The notes under the pieces were generated by a model. That model was not told the DNA's origin and searched no databases. It saw only the letters and a list, made by a program, of their open reading frames with translations. The position numbers were made by a program, and so were the translations under genes. From positions 1 to 49,678 of the forward strand of contig JAFVXY010000003.1 of NCBI GenBank assembly GCA_017500845.1: a stretch of 49,678 bases of DNA, read 5' to 3'. Positions 16,401 through 25,197 of the stretch are shown piece by piece. The first letter of the stretch is position 1. Each line of letters opens with the position of its first letter. The DNA is from Clostridia bacterium. Lineage in GTDB: Bacteria > Bacillota > Clostridia > Christensenellales > Pumilibacteraceae.

Positions 16401-16679
16401 AGCACTTTGTCAAGAATTTTTTTTGCTTTTTGCTTTTTGCGGTTCTCTAAATTTTCCACGCACTTTACAGATAAAAGAGAAAAGGTAGCTTTTCTCCATT
16501 TGGGCAAAAAGCATTGATTTTTCGCAAATAAATATGGTATAATCATAATGCAAAGTAAGGTGTCTTATGAACAGCTCAATATATAAGAAACCTAATACCG
16601 TATTGTCAAGTCAAGCGGGTTTTTTGCAAATGCACGATTATTAAGGCTTTTATGAAAACAAAAGGAGGCGAACAACACT
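16400..16679 (+). other. Intergenic stretch with a promoter
   Basis: No supported gene. TTGATT (16514-16519) and TATAAT (16538-16543) with an 18-bp spacer form a promoter that would drive the genes from 16680, leaving a leader of about 130 bases. A 25-codon frame beginning at 16567 lacks a ribosome site and is not called. Confidence 0.5.
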
Positions 16680-17369
16680 ATGGACCAAAATGAATTTATT
16701 GTAATTATATTAGGTGCAATAGCTAGTTTCTTTTTGGGACAGATACATGCCGCAGGAAATATCGGTAATCGCCCATATTCTGTTTGGTATAACACTCACT
16801 TTTTAGTAGAGAAGAAGGGTGTTTGCAAATTGATCTACTATAAGCCTAAACATTTTGAAAGATATACACTGTTCGAGGTGATTTTCTTTTTTGGCTCATA
16901 TATCAGTGTTCTTGTTTTTGCTATATTTGGCTTATTGCAATATTTCGATTGTATCACCACAAAAACGGCGGATGCTATTTATTTGTTGATAGTTGGCTTG
17001 AATCTTTCATCCATCTTGGCAATTGTGTTAATCAATGACATTGGCTCGCACAGAGATCAAAAAAAGAAATTTTATCTTGAAAATGGCGAAAGAGAAACGC
17101 GCCCAGAGTTATCCGAATCAATACTGCCCAAGGACAATAAGTATAGGGCTATGGCGATACAGCTTTGGATGGATAGGCGTAATAATACATACTTTACAAT
17201 ATACAATTTGTGGGATTCGTATTATATTAGATTGAAAACAGCGGCAAATGATGGTCAAAAAAGTAATCAGGTGAATCTTGATTATATTGAATACTTCAAA
17301 AACATAGACAATCTTGTGGTTGTAAAAGAGAATAAAAACGGTTCGTTGCAGTTGAAAATTCTAAAATAA
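16680..17369 (+). CDS. Hypothetical membrane protein
   Basis: A 229-residue protein starting behind AAAGGAGGCG. Three hydrophobic helices (about 6-24, 65-87, 97-120) are followed by a polar C-terminal half that would lie in the cytosol. No family recognised. The AT-rich composition and position in the accessory block suggest acquired cargo. The next gene begins 30 bases downstream and may be in the same operon. Confidence 0.65.
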   Translation: MDQNEFIVIILGAIASFFLGQIHAAGNIGNRPYSVWYNTHFLVEKKGVCKLIYYKPKHFERYTLFEVIFFFGSYISVLVFAIFGLLQYFDCITTKTADAIYLLIVGLNLSSILAIVLINDIGSHRDQKKKFYLENGERETRPELSESILPKDNKYRAMAIQLWMDRRNNTYFTIYNLWDSYYIRLKTAANDGQKSNQVNLDYIEYFKNIDNLVVVKENKNGSLQLKILK

Positions 17370-17399
17370 AAATCATATCAAGCAAAAGGGGCTAATGAC

Positions 17400-17819
17400 A
17401 TGGCTGTTTGGAGTAAATTGCAAAAATCTTTGTATTTGATTATTTCGGGAAAGGTGGGTTTTCAAATTCATTGCTCGGTTTATAGAATGAACAGTCAGCG
17501 CGGAAGCATCGACTTGCCAAGATATTGGATTACTATAGGCAAAGAAATTGTTTTTGATTATCCAAAACAATTTATAAACGCCGCAGGAAATGAGCATTAT
17601 CCTTACGAAACGCAAATACCCGATATTTCTGATTGCATAAGAGAATATATAGATTGTCCAGTTGGCTTATTGCCACAAAAGAAGTTTGAAAATGATTTGT
17701 GGGGCATAACAGACATATTAAAAGCAGTTGATAAACGGATAGGGAAAGCAAAATTATATGATTATTTTTCTTCCGGTGGCACGGTAATAAAGAATATACT
17801 AAACAAGCGTTTTGAGTGA
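17400..17819 (+). CDS. SF0329-like hypothetical protein
   Basis: A 139-residue soluble protein opening MAVWSKLQKSLYLII and containing SQRGSIDLPRYWITIGKEI and an EYIDCP motif. The W-S-K-L-x-K opening and PRYWIT motif are those of SF0329-family proteins, small proteins of unknown role scattered on mobile elements and toxin-immunity clusters. Probably co-transcribed with the membrane protein upstream; a weak hairpin follows. Confidence 0.6.
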   Translation: MAVWSKLQKSLYLIISGKVGFQIHCSVYRMNSQRGSIDLPRYWITIGKEIVFDYPKQFINAAGNEHYPYETQIPDISDCIREYIDCPVGLLPQKKFENDLWGITDILKAVDKRIGKAKLYDYFSSGGTVIKNILNKRFE

Positions 17820-17821
17820 TT

Positions 17822-17870
17822 GCAATTTCCTTGGCTCAAGCTTCGCCAGCAAATTGTAAAAAATCTTTTT
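17822..17870 (+). terminator. Possible terminator
   Basis: CAATTT pairs with AAATTG around an inner GGC/GCC stem, followed by an A-rich then T-rich run. The internal loop makes it weak. Confidence 0.4.
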
Positions 17871-17936
17871 ACCGTATCTTAACTTTTTTGACGCGGCGGG
17901 TTGATATTTATTGTACATAAGCAAAGGAGGTGCCGT

Positions 17937-18704
17937 ATGTTTTGCTTCAAAAGAAAAATAAAAAATGAAGATTCTAATAAAGATAACCCTCTAAAAAGAG
18001 AATATTCAACTCTTTTAAAAAAATATACATCACTTGACTATACCTATGAGAGTATCGACCAAAATATCCAAAAGCGATTGTGCGGAGAATTCACAAACGG
18101 CTATGATTGCTCTATGTATTTAACGTATGACAGTAGATATGCAATTCGTTTTAAGGGCGATATGACTGCAACGGAATTTGATGATGTGTTTACGGTTTTG
18201 ATAAAAGACCTTGGTAATCCCGATTTCTTTTGCGACTATGAAGGCTATGTTTGGAAAAAAGACGGCTTTTATATTATATACGGACTGTATTCATTAAACT
18301 ATAACTACGAGGTTCCAATGATTTGTGTAAGCGCAAATGACATTGGGAGAAAAATGGCGTACAATCGATATAGCGCAGTGGCTCAGGCAATTAGCAATCC
18401 TCTGATAGCTAGAGGGCTTAACCCTCAAAAAATTCATTATTATAAGATTGCCTTTTTTCGTGAATTTGGTTTTGGGGTTACTTTTGAATCTAAGGATACT
18501 ATGGTGAGCATTAATTATGATAAAAACACATTGGAGATATCTTTTGTTCCGTTACGGCCGGAAGGAGAAGTTAAGGGATTAGAGCTTGAAAGCGGCAAAA
18601 AGAGGCAAATGCATGGAATAACTATAACCAATCTTGAGAAATCTCTTAATAAGCTCCTTGAGGAAACTAAGGATTATCACGGCTTGAATATTATTTCCGC
18701 GTGA
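17937..18704 (+). CDS. Hypothetical protein
   Basis: A 255-residue protein starting at 17937 behind AAAGGAGG. It has a lysine-rich N-terminus, no membrane segment and no motif I recognise; aromatic-rich strands (SLDYTYESID, IIYGLYSLNYNYEV) suggest a mixed alpha/beta fold. Its location among similar orphan genes would suit an immunity or accessory protein, but nothing in the sequence decides this. Confidence 0.6.
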   Translation: MFCFKRKIKNEDSNKDNPLKREYSTLLKKYTSLDYTYESIDQNIQKRLCGEFTNGYDCSMYLTYDSRYAIRFKGDMTATEFDDVFTVLIKDLGNPDFFCDYEGYVWKKDGFYIIYGLYSLNYNYEVPMICVSANDIGRKMAYNRYSAVAQAISNPLIARGLNPQKIHYYKIAFFREFGFGVTFESKDTMVSINYDKNTLEISFVPLRPEGEVKGLELESGKKRQMHGITITNLEKSLNKLLEETKDYHGLNIISA

Positions 18705-18741
18705 CTTTTAGTAAAGCGATAAAAAATAAAAGGCAAAGGTA

Positions 18742-18770
18742 TTGACTTTTTTTACAAAAGCTGTTATAAT
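18742..18770 (+). promoter_or_regulatory. Sigma-A promoter
   Basis: TTGACT (18742-18747) and TATAAT (18765-18770) are 17 bp apart, 18 bases before the next start codon. Confidence 0.82.
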
Positions 18771-18788
18771 ACTACTTGGAGGTAGCTA

Positions 18789-19658
18789 ATGAGGAAATTA
18801 ACCATTAAAAGAAATAAGAGCTTTGTAGGATGTGCCGGCAAATTTAAGGTTTACATAGAGGATCCTGAGATTAACGAGATAAACATAAACAACGTTCCTT
18901 GCCGCAAAATCTGTGAATTAAAAAACGGCGAAGAAAAAACCGTTTATATAAACGAGCATGCGGCAAAGGTGTTTGTTATTGCAGACAAATTGTCCAAAAA
19001 TTATTGCAACGATTACTATCAGATTCCGCCAGGAAGCGAGGACGTTTATCTTTCCGGCAAAAGTAAGTATAATCCTGCAGTTGGGAATGCTTTTAGATTC
19101 GATAACAACAATAATCAAGGTGCTTTGGCAAACCGCAAGCGTGGTATGCGAAAGGGTTGTCTTATATTTTTGATTGTTTTAATTGTAAGCTCCATTATCG
19201 GCTTAATAATTGGCGCGAGTCTTTTTCCTGAAGAAAATGCGAATAGAAAAACCTTTTCTGCGTATGGAATGACCATTACATTAACCGAGGCATTCAGCGA
19301 GATTGACGTACCAAACTTTACCGCTGCATACGAGTCTAACAACGTAGCGGTATGTGCGTTAAAGGAGCCGTTTACGTTGTTCCACGGGTTCTCAAGCTAT
19401 ACCCTTGAGGAATATGGCAATGAGGTAATTAAAACCAACCGTTTAACTTCTGTTGAGTTAAAAGAAGCCGATGGCTTGACGTACTTTATGTATGATTATA
19501 AAGATCCGCAAACAAGAAAAAATTATACGTATTTTGCGTTTGTTTATAAAGCGGATGACGCATTTTGGTTGGTGCAATTTGCAACATTAACGAGAAAAGT
19601 CAACAAGCATTTTGAGCAGATATTTTATTGGGCAGGGTCGGTAGAGTTTGCTGACTAA
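18789..19658 (+). CDS. Single-pass membrane protein, unknown function
   Basis: A 289-residue protein behind TTGGAGG. An N-terminal strand-rich cytosolic domain (1-105) is followed by a basic stretch (RKRGMRKG), one membrane helix (about 124-145) and an external domain (about 155-289) reminiscent of PsbP/DcrB-type folds (FSAYGMTITLTEAF near its start, FWLVQFAT near its end). No catalytic motif seen. Transcribed alone from its own promoter to the terminator at 19686. Confidence 0.65.
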   Translation: MRKLTIKRNKSFVGCAGKFKVYIEDPEINEININNVPCRKICELKNGEEKTVYINEHAAKVFVIADKLSKNYCNDYYQIPPGSEDVYLSGKSKYNPAVGNAFRFDNNNNQGALANRKRGMRKGCLIFLIVLIVSSIIGLIIGASLFPEENANRKTFSAYGMTITLTEAFSEIDVPNFTAAYESNNVAVCALKEPFTLFHGFSSYTLEEYGNEVIKTNRLTSVELKEADGLTYFMYDYKDPQTRKNYTYFAFVYKADDAFWLVQFATLTRKVNKHFEQIFYWAGSVEFAD

Positions 19659-19685
19659 AATACGAAGATTTGCTAAAACAAATTA

Positions 19686-19719
19686 AAGTGTCTATAAGTT
19701 TGATTATAGACACTTCTTT
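19686..19719 (+). terminator. Intrinsic terminator
   Basis: A 12-bp perfect stem AAGTGTCTATAA/TTATAGACACTT (19686-19697 with 19704-19715) precedes T residues. Confidence 0.85.
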
Positions 19720-19722
19720 TTA

Positions 19723-19751
19723 TTGAAAATAAAAATTAAATGTGGTATAAT
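19723..19751 (+). promoter_or_regulatory. Sigma-A promoter of the YbaK-type gene
   Basis: TTGAAA (19723-19728) and TATAAT (19746-19751) are 17 bp apart. It overlaps any start upstream of 19786 and so fixes the GTG as the start codon. Confidence 0.82.
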
Positions 19752-19785
19752 ATTAGGCGTTGTTAAAAACATCGGAGGGCAAACC

Positions 19786-20259
19786 GTGAGTATAGTCGCA
19801 GTAAAAAAATATTTTGAAGAATTCGGTATGGCGGATATGGTTAGGGAGCTGGACGCTTCGAGCGCAACAGTAGAGCTTGCCGCAAAAGCTCTTGGCTGTA
19901 AGAGTGAGCGTATAGCGAAAACTCTTTCCTTTTTGGTGGGCGAGGAGCCTATCGTAATCGTTACAGCGGGCGACGTAAAGATAGATAACGCCAAGTATAA
20001 GGCGCTTTTTGGGGCAAAGGCAAAAATGATTCCCTCGGGTGAGGTAGAAGGGCTTATCGGTCACAGCGTTGGCGGAGTGTGCCCCTTTGCCCTGAACGAC
20101 GGGGTGCGGGTATATCTTGACGAGTCGCTAAAACGCTTTGACACAGTCTTTCCTGCGTGCGGTAGCGCAAACAGCTGTATCGAGCTTACCATCCCTCAGT
20201 TAGAGCAATATTCTCGCTTTTTGTCCTGGGTGGACGTTTGCAAGCTGCGCGAGGAATAA
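19786..20259 (+). CDS. YbaK/EbsC-type aminoacyl-tRNA deacylase
   Basis: A 157-residue protein starting at GTG 19786 with GGAGGG upstream. Members of the YbaK/ProX family hydrolyse mischarged tRNAs in trans. The catalytic lysine region (AKTLSFLV), the GDVKIDNAKYK segment and the conserved SVGGVCPFAL loop are present, with VFPACGSANSCIELT near the end. The most likely substrates are Cys-tRNAPro or a related mischarged species; subfamily is not certain. Confidence 0.88.
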   Translation: MSIVAVKKYFEEFGMADMVRELDASSATVELAAKALGCKSERIAKTLSFLVGEEPIVIVTAGDVKIDNAKYKALFGAKAKMIPSGEVEGLIGHSVGGVCPFALNDGVRVYLDESLKRFDTVFPACGSANSCIELTIPQLEQYSRFLSWVDVCKLREE

Positions 20260-20281
20260 TTCTTATTAGCAAAAAAGCAAC

Positions 20282-20311
20282 AAAAAAAGGAGCATACGTA
20301 TGCTCCTTTTT
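20282..20311. terminator. Bidirectional terminator
   Basis: AAAAAAGGAGCATAC followed by GTATGCTCCTTTTTT is a perfect 30-bp palindrome serving the convergent genes on both sides. Confidence 0.9.
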
Positions 20312-20332
20312 TGTATATTCGTTTGTAGCGAA

Positions 20333-22054
20333 TTATTCGTTGGATTCCTCCGGGTCGGGTGCGGCAAGTGCCTTTTCGACTTCTTCGATAAGGATATCTT
20401 TGGGAAGCTCACCCTGTCGTACGAACGAAATCTTGCCGTCCTTGCCAATGATTGCAGTATAGGGGAGAGCGTCCGTTCCGCCATAGGAGGTGCAAACCGA
20501 GCCTATTCCGTTAACAACATTGTCTTGCACAAAGTAGAAGTTGCCGTACTCAAGCCAGTCAAGCCATTCGCCCTTGTTGATCTGCGTCCAAATATGCGGC
20601 TGTTCGGTAATGTTGCCGTGAACCGCAACCATAATGATATCCTCGTACTGCTCGGCAACCTCGGCAAAGTAGGGAAGCTCGTGCACGCACGGGCCGCACC
20701 AGGTTGCCCAGAAGTTTACAACCATAACCTTACCCTTGTGGTCTGCAGAGTTGAATTTTTCGTCAAGCAGAACGTACGAGTTGTTTTCGTCATAGCCGTA
20801 CATATTAAGCGAGAACTCGGGAGCAGGCGTATTGCCTACGTTGATATCGGTAATTTCGCCCTCGGGCTGAAGATTGAAATAAACGAGTGCGGTGATAAGA
20901 ACTGCAATGGCAACCGCCCAAGCCGAAAATTCTATCCAAAATCTTTTGCCGCGCTTTTTCTTTGGTACAGCAGTAGTGGTAGCTTGTTCCTCGGTGGCGG
21001 TGATTTCTGCCGTTTCGTCGGTGATTTGCGCTTGCGTATTTTCTTCGGTGGCTTCGCTGCTGTCAGTTACCCAGCTGTTTGCCGTAGTTATGGTAGCGGC
21101 TGCCGCAAAGCGCTTGATGTCGATGGTGCCCTCTGCGGGAAGCGGCTGAGGAATATCGTTGCCGCGCACAAAAATCTTGCTGCCCTTCCAGCTGATCGCC
21201 TTAGCGGGGCAAACCGAGATACATTCGCCGCAGTTGATGCATTCGTGGTCGCCTACGTGCTTTACGTCCATCTTGCAGTGCGTAATGCATAGGCCGCAGT
21301 CGGTACACTTGTTGTCCTCAAGCTTTACGCCCATAAGCGCGATGGGGTTAAAGAAGCCGTAAATTGCACCCAAGGGGCATATAAAGCGGCAGAACGGGCG
21401 GTACATAAACACGCTGAGTACGATTATAGCTACAAGCACAGCAAATTTCCACGTAAAGATGGGACCGAGCATGTCAAGAAGATTTCGGCTGCCTGCTTGG
21501 TTTGCCGGGTTAAGTATAAGACCTAAGCCACCCTCAAACGTTCCTGCGGGGCAGATGTACTTACAAAAGCCGGGTGCGGCAGTTCCTTGCAACGCATAGA
21601 TTACGGGGACAGCCACGACCAGCACGACGAGCAGGGCGTATTTAAGATACGACAGCAATCTTGTGTAGCGGCTTTTGCCAATCTTTGGGGTTTTGATTTT
21701 GAAAAGAAGCTCTTGACCAAGTCCCACGGGGCAGAAGAAGCCACAAATCATACGACCCAAAATAAGTCCAAACAGCGCAATTATACCAAATATGTAATAC
21801 GCAGTCGTGGTGCTTGATGCGGTAAGCGCATTTTGCAGCGCACCAAGAGGGCATGCGGCTACCGCGCCGGGGCAGGAGTAGCAGTTAATTCCGGGCACGC
21901 AGGCGTACTTAGAATTGCCCTTAAATATGGTTCCGTTTAGATATCCTTTGGAGTTCGCGTTGTAAAGCAAGAAGGTATAGAATTGAATAATTCTGCGCCT
22001 TGACGGCCAGTGGCGAACAAACCAATCTTTTATTTTAACAAAAAAATTCTTCAT
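20333..22054 (-). CDS. Membrane 4Fe-4S protein fused to a TlpA-like thioredoxin domain
   Basis: A 573-residue fusion. The N-terminal part is a NapH/CcoG-like membrane ferredoxin: several helices between residues 83 and 218 with CxxxCP pairs (CGFFCP near 104, CKYICP near 164, CRFICP near 222), then two cluster-binding motifs C250-C253-C256-C260 and C272-C275-C278-C282. An acidic, Thr/Glu-rich linker and a second helix (about 377-395) lead to an extracytoplasmic TlpA/AhpC-type domain with active-site WCGPC (C453/C456). It probably carries electrons across the membrane to reduce external thiols. Co-transcribed with the CxxC membrane protein, 4 bases apart. Confidence 0.88.
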   Translation of the reverse strand: MKNFFVKIKDWFVRHWPSRRRIIQFYTFLLYNANSKGYLNGTIFKGNSKYACVPGINCYSCPGAVAACPLGALQNALTASSTTTAYYIFGIIALFGLILGRMICGFFCPVGLGQELLFKIKTPKIGKSRYTRLLSYLKYALLVVLVVAVPVIYALQGTAAPGFCKYICPAGTFEGGLGLILNPANQAGSRNLLDMLGPIFTWKFAVLVAIIVLSVFMYRPFCRFICPLGAIYGFFNPIALMGVKLEDNKCTDCGLCITHCKMDVKHVGDHECINCGECISVCPAKAISWKGSKIFVRGNDIPQPLPAEGTIDIKRFAAAATITTANSWVTDSSEATEENTQAQITDETAEITATEEQATTTAVPKKKRGKRFWIEFSAWAVAIAVLITALVYFNLQPEGEITDINVGNTPAPEFSLNMYGYDENNSYVLLDEKFNSADHKGKVMVVNFWATWCGPCVHELPYFAEVAEQYEDIIMVAVHGNITEQPHIWTQINKGEWLDWLEYGNFYFVQDNVVNGIGSVCTSYGGTDALPYTAIIGKDGKISFVRQGELPKDILIEEVEKALAAPDPEESNE

Positions 22055-22058
22055 AAGC

Positions 22059-23063
22059 TTAACCCAATCCTATACATTCGGTACAAATGGCGATTGCCTT
22101 TGCGAGTACGTCACCCGCGCCGCCGTTTGTGATGCCTATTACGATAAAGGCTATCGCAATCGCACCCACGGCAATTTGCGAGCACATCACGGTAAGCGAT
22201 TTCGCCTTGTGCGGAACGTGCTTTGTTGCAATGTTTTTAACTACGTAGCCTCCAATTACAAGCGCGACGGTAAGAGTGGCAACGAGTATAAAGGTAAGTG
22301 CTTCGACCTTAGCTGCAACCAGCTTGTTGATGACAATAGGCGCTACGGCAAAAAGAATTAACGCAAATAGGCATAATGCACTGTAAGCCGCAGTCATAAG
22401 GACTACGAATTTTTGGCACTTGTCTTTTGTTTGGGGCATAGCGTTTTTATCGCCCTTTGCAATTGCTTTTTTTACCTCGGCAAGCTCCTTTTTGACCGTG
22501 ATCGAATCAAAAGCAGCTGCCGCTACGCAACAAACGAGCGATGCGCCTACCCAAACAATTATGTTTTTTACAAAGGTAAGCATATTTACGAGCTGGCTGG
22601 CCTCTTGGTAGTTTGCTTCGTCAAACGCAAATGTCATAATAATCACCGAGCTGACTGCAAGCACGGTAAGGGCAACAGCCCAAACGATAATGCGGCTAAG
22701 CTCAAGCTTTTTGATATTTGCTTTTGCTTCAGACCATTCTTCGCCACCTTCTGCGGGTATTTTGGTTTTGAGTCTACGCAGAAGCGAGTCTTCATCCACG
22801 CCGCCCTTACGTTTTGCGTTTACGGGGAAGATTACGGACAGCACGAAGCCGCCTATAATTGCCGCAACCCACGTAAAAAGGAAGATAAGCGGCAACATAA
22901 GCACCTCGCTTATTCTATCTACCGTGTAAATTACGTTTAGTCCTGCGTCCTTACCGCTGTAATATAGCTGAGCGATTGTCACGATAAAGACAATTCCCAC
23001 CGCCGCGGTAAGCACGGAAAGGAAAATTCCGTAATACAAGCGAATTTTCTCCGACTTATTCAA
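22059..23063 (-). CDS. Membrane protein with C-terminal CD1871A-like CxxC tail
   Basis: A 334-residue protein with about seven hydrophobic helices and a charged cytosolic stretch around residues 80-120. TTG start at 23063 is chosen because AGGAGG lies 8 bases upstream. The last residues, AIAICTECIGLG with C327 and C330, match the short CD1871A-type CXXC proteins of Clostridia, which in relatives are separate small proteins beside 4Fe-4S membrane genes. Here that tail is joined to a larger membrane domain and sits directly ahead of the Fe-S/TlpA fusion. It is the natural redox partner candidate for that protein. Confidence 0.7.
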   Translation of the reverse strand: MNKSEKIRLYYGIFLSVLTAAVGIVFIVTIAQLYYSGKDAGLNVIYTVDRISEVLMLPLIFLFTWVAAIIGGFVLSVIFPVNAKRKGGVDEDSLLRRLKTKIPAEGGEEWSEAKANIKKLELSRIIVWAVALTVLAVSSVIIMTFAFDEANYQEASQLVNMLTFVKNIIVWVGASLVCCVAAAAFDSITVKKELAEVKKAIAKGDKNAMPQTKDKCQKFVVLMTAAYSALCLFALILFAVAPIVINKLVAAKVEALTFILVATLTVALVIGGYVVKNIATKHVPHKAKSLTVMCSQIAVGAIAIAFIVIGITNGGAGDVLAKAIAICTECIGLG

Positions 23064-23098
23064 AGCGAACCTCCTTAAATGTTAGTATAAGTCAAACT

Positions 23099-23128
23099 AT
23101 TGTACCATAAAAACGGCATATATGTCAA
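23099..23128 (-). promoter_or_regulatory. Sigma-A promoter of the Fe-S/thioredoxin operon
   Basis: TTGACA (23123-23128) and TACAAT (23099-23104) on the minus strand have an 18-bp spacer. Confidence 0.78.
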
Positions 23129-23180
23129 TAACTTTGGTGAAATTTGGGGTAAAAAGTAAGCTAAAAGTGCAGGTAAAAAC

Positions 23181-23210
23181 TTGAATTTTGCGCCACCAAT
23201 ATGGTATAAT
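23181..23210 (+). promoter_or_regulatory. Sigma-A promoter of the DUF362 gene
   Basis: TTGAAT (23181-23186) and TATAAT (23205-23210) with an 18-bp spacer; start codon 30 bases downstream. Confidence 0.78.
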
Positions 23211-23240
23211 AAAGCAACGAACGGCAAAAGGAGAATTAAT

Positions 23241-24125
23241 ATGCAAAAAGCAAAGGTTTATTTTACAAAAGAAATAACGCCCGAGTCGCTTGTAAAAATA
23301 TACGAGGCTATGGGCAGAGAGCTAAAGGATAAGGTTGCGGTAAAAATTTCCACCGGCGAGCCGGGCGGCCACAACTTCTTGCAGCCTAAGTTTATTCAGC
23401 CGCTTGTAAATAAGCTTAAAGGCACCATCGTGGAGTGCTGTACTGCGTACCGCGGCAAGAGATTTGATGCAAAAACGCATTGGGAGTCCATAGCGGCTCA
23501 CGGCTTTACCGATATCGCACCCTGCGATATTATGGACGAGGACGGCGAGGTTAAAATTCCCGTGACGGGCGGCGGCAAGCTTAAGGGATACAATATAGTG
23601 GGCGACCACGTAAGCAGATACGGCTCGATGCTTATGCTTTCGCACTTCAAGGGTCATCAGATGGGCGGCTTTGGCGGTGCGCTTAAAAATATGAGTATCG
23701 GCGTTGCTTCAAGAAACGGCAAGGCGTGGATTCATTCGGTAGGTAGAACAGCGGATCCCGACGAGTCGTGGAAGTTCACCGAGGATCAGGACGGCTTTTT
23801 GGAGAGTATGGCAGAGGCGTGCCAAAGCGTCGTGACTTATTACGGCGAGCAGAATATGGCGTATATCAACGTTGCAAACAGACTGTCCGTTGACTGCGAC
23901 TGCAATTCTCACCCCAAGGAACCCGAGATGGCGGACATCGGCATTTTTGCTTCGCTCGACCCCGTTGCGCTTGATAGGTGCTGCTATGATGCGATTATCA
24001 ATTCTCCCGACGAGGGCAAAGCTTCGCTCGTAAAAAGAATGGAAAAGCGTCACGCAATCCACCTTGTAATTACTGCCGAAAAGCTTGGACTTGGTACGCA
24101 GGATTACGAGATAATCGAAATTTAG
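23241..24125 (+). CDS. DUF362 domain-containing protein
   Basis: A 294-residue protein starting at 23241 behind AAAGGAG. The hallmark SHFKGHQMGGFGGALKNM segment of DUF362 (COG2768) is present at about residues 134-151, followed by a conserved ASRNGK and a CDCNSHP cysteine cluster. Many relatives carry an extra pair of 4Fe-4S ferredoxin motifs, absent here. The family is linked with Fe-S chemistry but lacks an established reaction. A single-gene unit with its own promoter and terminator. Confidence 0.85.
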   Translation: MQKAKVYFTKEITPESLVKIYEAMGRELKDKVAVKISTGEPGGHNFLQPKFIQPLVNKLKGTIVECCTAYRGKRFDAKTHWESIAAHGFTDIAPCDIMDEDGEVKIPVTGGGKLKGYNIVGDHVSRYGSMLMLSHFKGHQMGGFGGALKNMSIGVASRNGKAWIHSVGRTADPDESWKFTEDQDGFLESMAEACQSVVTYYGEQNMAYINVANRLSVDCDCNSHPKEPEMADIGIFASLDPVALDRCCYDAIINSPDEGKASLVKRMEKRHAIHLVITAEKLGLGTQDYEIIEI

Positions 24126-24151
24126 TTTTTAACTATAAATATACAAATACC

Positions 24152-24182
24152 AAAAAACGACGGTACGTACCGCCGTTTTTTT
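24152..24182 (+). terminator. Intrinsic terminator of the DUF362 gene
   Basis: A near-perfect palindrome (ACGACGGTAC/GTACCGCCGT, one mismatch) is followed by seven T. Very similar to 41664-41694. Confidence 0.85.
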
Positions 24183-24198
24183 GCTGTTATAAACATTT

Positions 24199-24876
24199 TT
24201 ATAAGGCGTTAAGCGCTAAAATAACCAGCTTGCCTTCCTTTTTAGCTTTGTCTATAAGCTCGTCGGTGACGTCCTCGCCCTTTGCCCCGATTACGTTGCC
24301 CTGACTGCCAACAATCGTTCGTTGCAGTTTTTTGCCAAGCAAAAACTCATACGAGGGGGCGCCGACACGCTGGGGCAAAGGAATGTCCTTGTTTTCCTCT
24401 CGATTTTCTTCGGCTATGGGCTGCTTTTGCTTAGTGCTTTCCTTTTTGGGTTTTAGGCGTACAGGCTTATCGCCGCTGTTAAAAACCAAAACCGAGCCGA
24501 TAGAAATCAGCTTGTCAGCGCATAGAGTATGCTCACCTGCGATAAAGGAAACAACCTTGCATCCGTCCATAACAACGTCCTTTATTATTCCAAGACAACT
24601 GCCGCTGTGGTCAAAGGCATAGCAATTGATGGGCGAGGGAACGCCGCTTCCTTCCACGGTCAGCTCGTCTGCCACAAGGGTGGTAGCGGCATCGCCCGAG
24701 GTAGCGCTTATTTTGCTAAGAGGAAAAAAACGCCTTTCGTCCTCGGCAGTGTAAAGCATTACAAAGGTTCCTCTTTGAAGCTTAGGGTCAAAGTAGATAT
24801 TGCTTATTGTTCCGAGCAAAAGCGCATCGCTTATAGAGAGTAACGGTTTTCCCAACAGGTCGCTTACGTTGTACAT
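24199..24876 (-). CDS. PRC-barrel domain protein
   Basis: A 225-residue protein with TAGGAG upstream of the ATG. Residues 1-70 (LLGKPLLSISDALLLGTISNIYFD) are a PRC-barrel; a second strand-rich repeat lies at 85-130 and a third related segment (LLGKKLQRTIVGSQGNVIGAKGEDVT) at about 178-204, separated by a lysine/glutamate-rich linker. PRC-barrels bind RNA-processing or photosynthetic partners, and in Clostridia similar proteins are associated with sporulation-type YlmC/YmxH families. No specific role can be assigned. Confidence 0.75.
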   Translation of the reverse strand: MYNVSDLLGKPLLSISDALLLGTISNIYFDPKLQRGTFVMLYTAEDERRFFPLSKISATSGDAATTLVADELTVEGSGVPSPINCYAFDHSGSCLGIIKDVVMDGCKVVSFIAGEHTLCADKLISIGSVLVFNSGDKPVRLKPKKESTKQKQPIAEENREENKDIPLPQRVGAPSYEFLLGKKLQRTIVGSQGNVIGAKGEDVTDELIDKAKKEGKLVILALNAL

Positions 24877-24945
24877 AGATTGCTCCTAAATGATATTACA
24901 ATCTATTTTACCGCAAAATCATTGTGAATATTACTATAATTTAAT

Positions 24946-24974
24946 TTGACATTTTGCCGATTATTGGGTAAAAT
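24946..24974 (+). promoter_or_regulatory. Sigma-A promoter of the DUF1858-pth-mfd operon
   Basis: TTGACA (24946-24951) and TAAAAT (24969-24974) are separated by 17 bp. Confidence 0.8.
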
Positions 24975-25002
24975 ACAAGTATAATTTTTGGAGGATAAAA
25001 TA

Positions 25003-25197
25003 ATGATTGACAAGAATATGACCATTTACGAAGTTTTACAGCTTAAGCCCGGATGCGAAGAAATTTTCTTCGGCTTTGGAATGCACTGCCTTGGCTGCCC
25101 CGTTTCGCGCGGAGAGTCCGTTAAGGACGCGGCTGCGGCTCACGGAATTGACGTTGACGCACTTATGAAGGCTCTCAACGAGTTCGAGGTAAAATAA
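25003..25197 (+). CDS. DUF1858 domain-containing protein
   Basis: A 64-residue protein starting behind TTGGAGG. It holds the complete DUF1858 pattern: MTIYEVLQLKPGCEEIFFG, then MHCLGCPVSRGES with CxxC at residues 28-31. Such proteins are widespread in anaerobes, often next to redox or hybrid-cluster genes, and may bind a metal or nucleotide; function not established. The stop codon abuts the TTG start of pth. Confidence 0.88.
   Translation: MIDKNMTIYEVLQLKPGCEEIFFGFGMHCLGCPVSRGESVKDAAAAHGIDVDALMKALNEFEVK

Noticed and set aside
16567-16645. A 25-codon frame upstream of the membrane protein gene
   Set aside because: No ribosome binding site and no recognisable pattern.
20300-21292. A 330-codon frame opposite the Fe-S/thioredoxin gene
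   Set aside because: It starts within the terminator and is a codon-usage shadow of the true gene.
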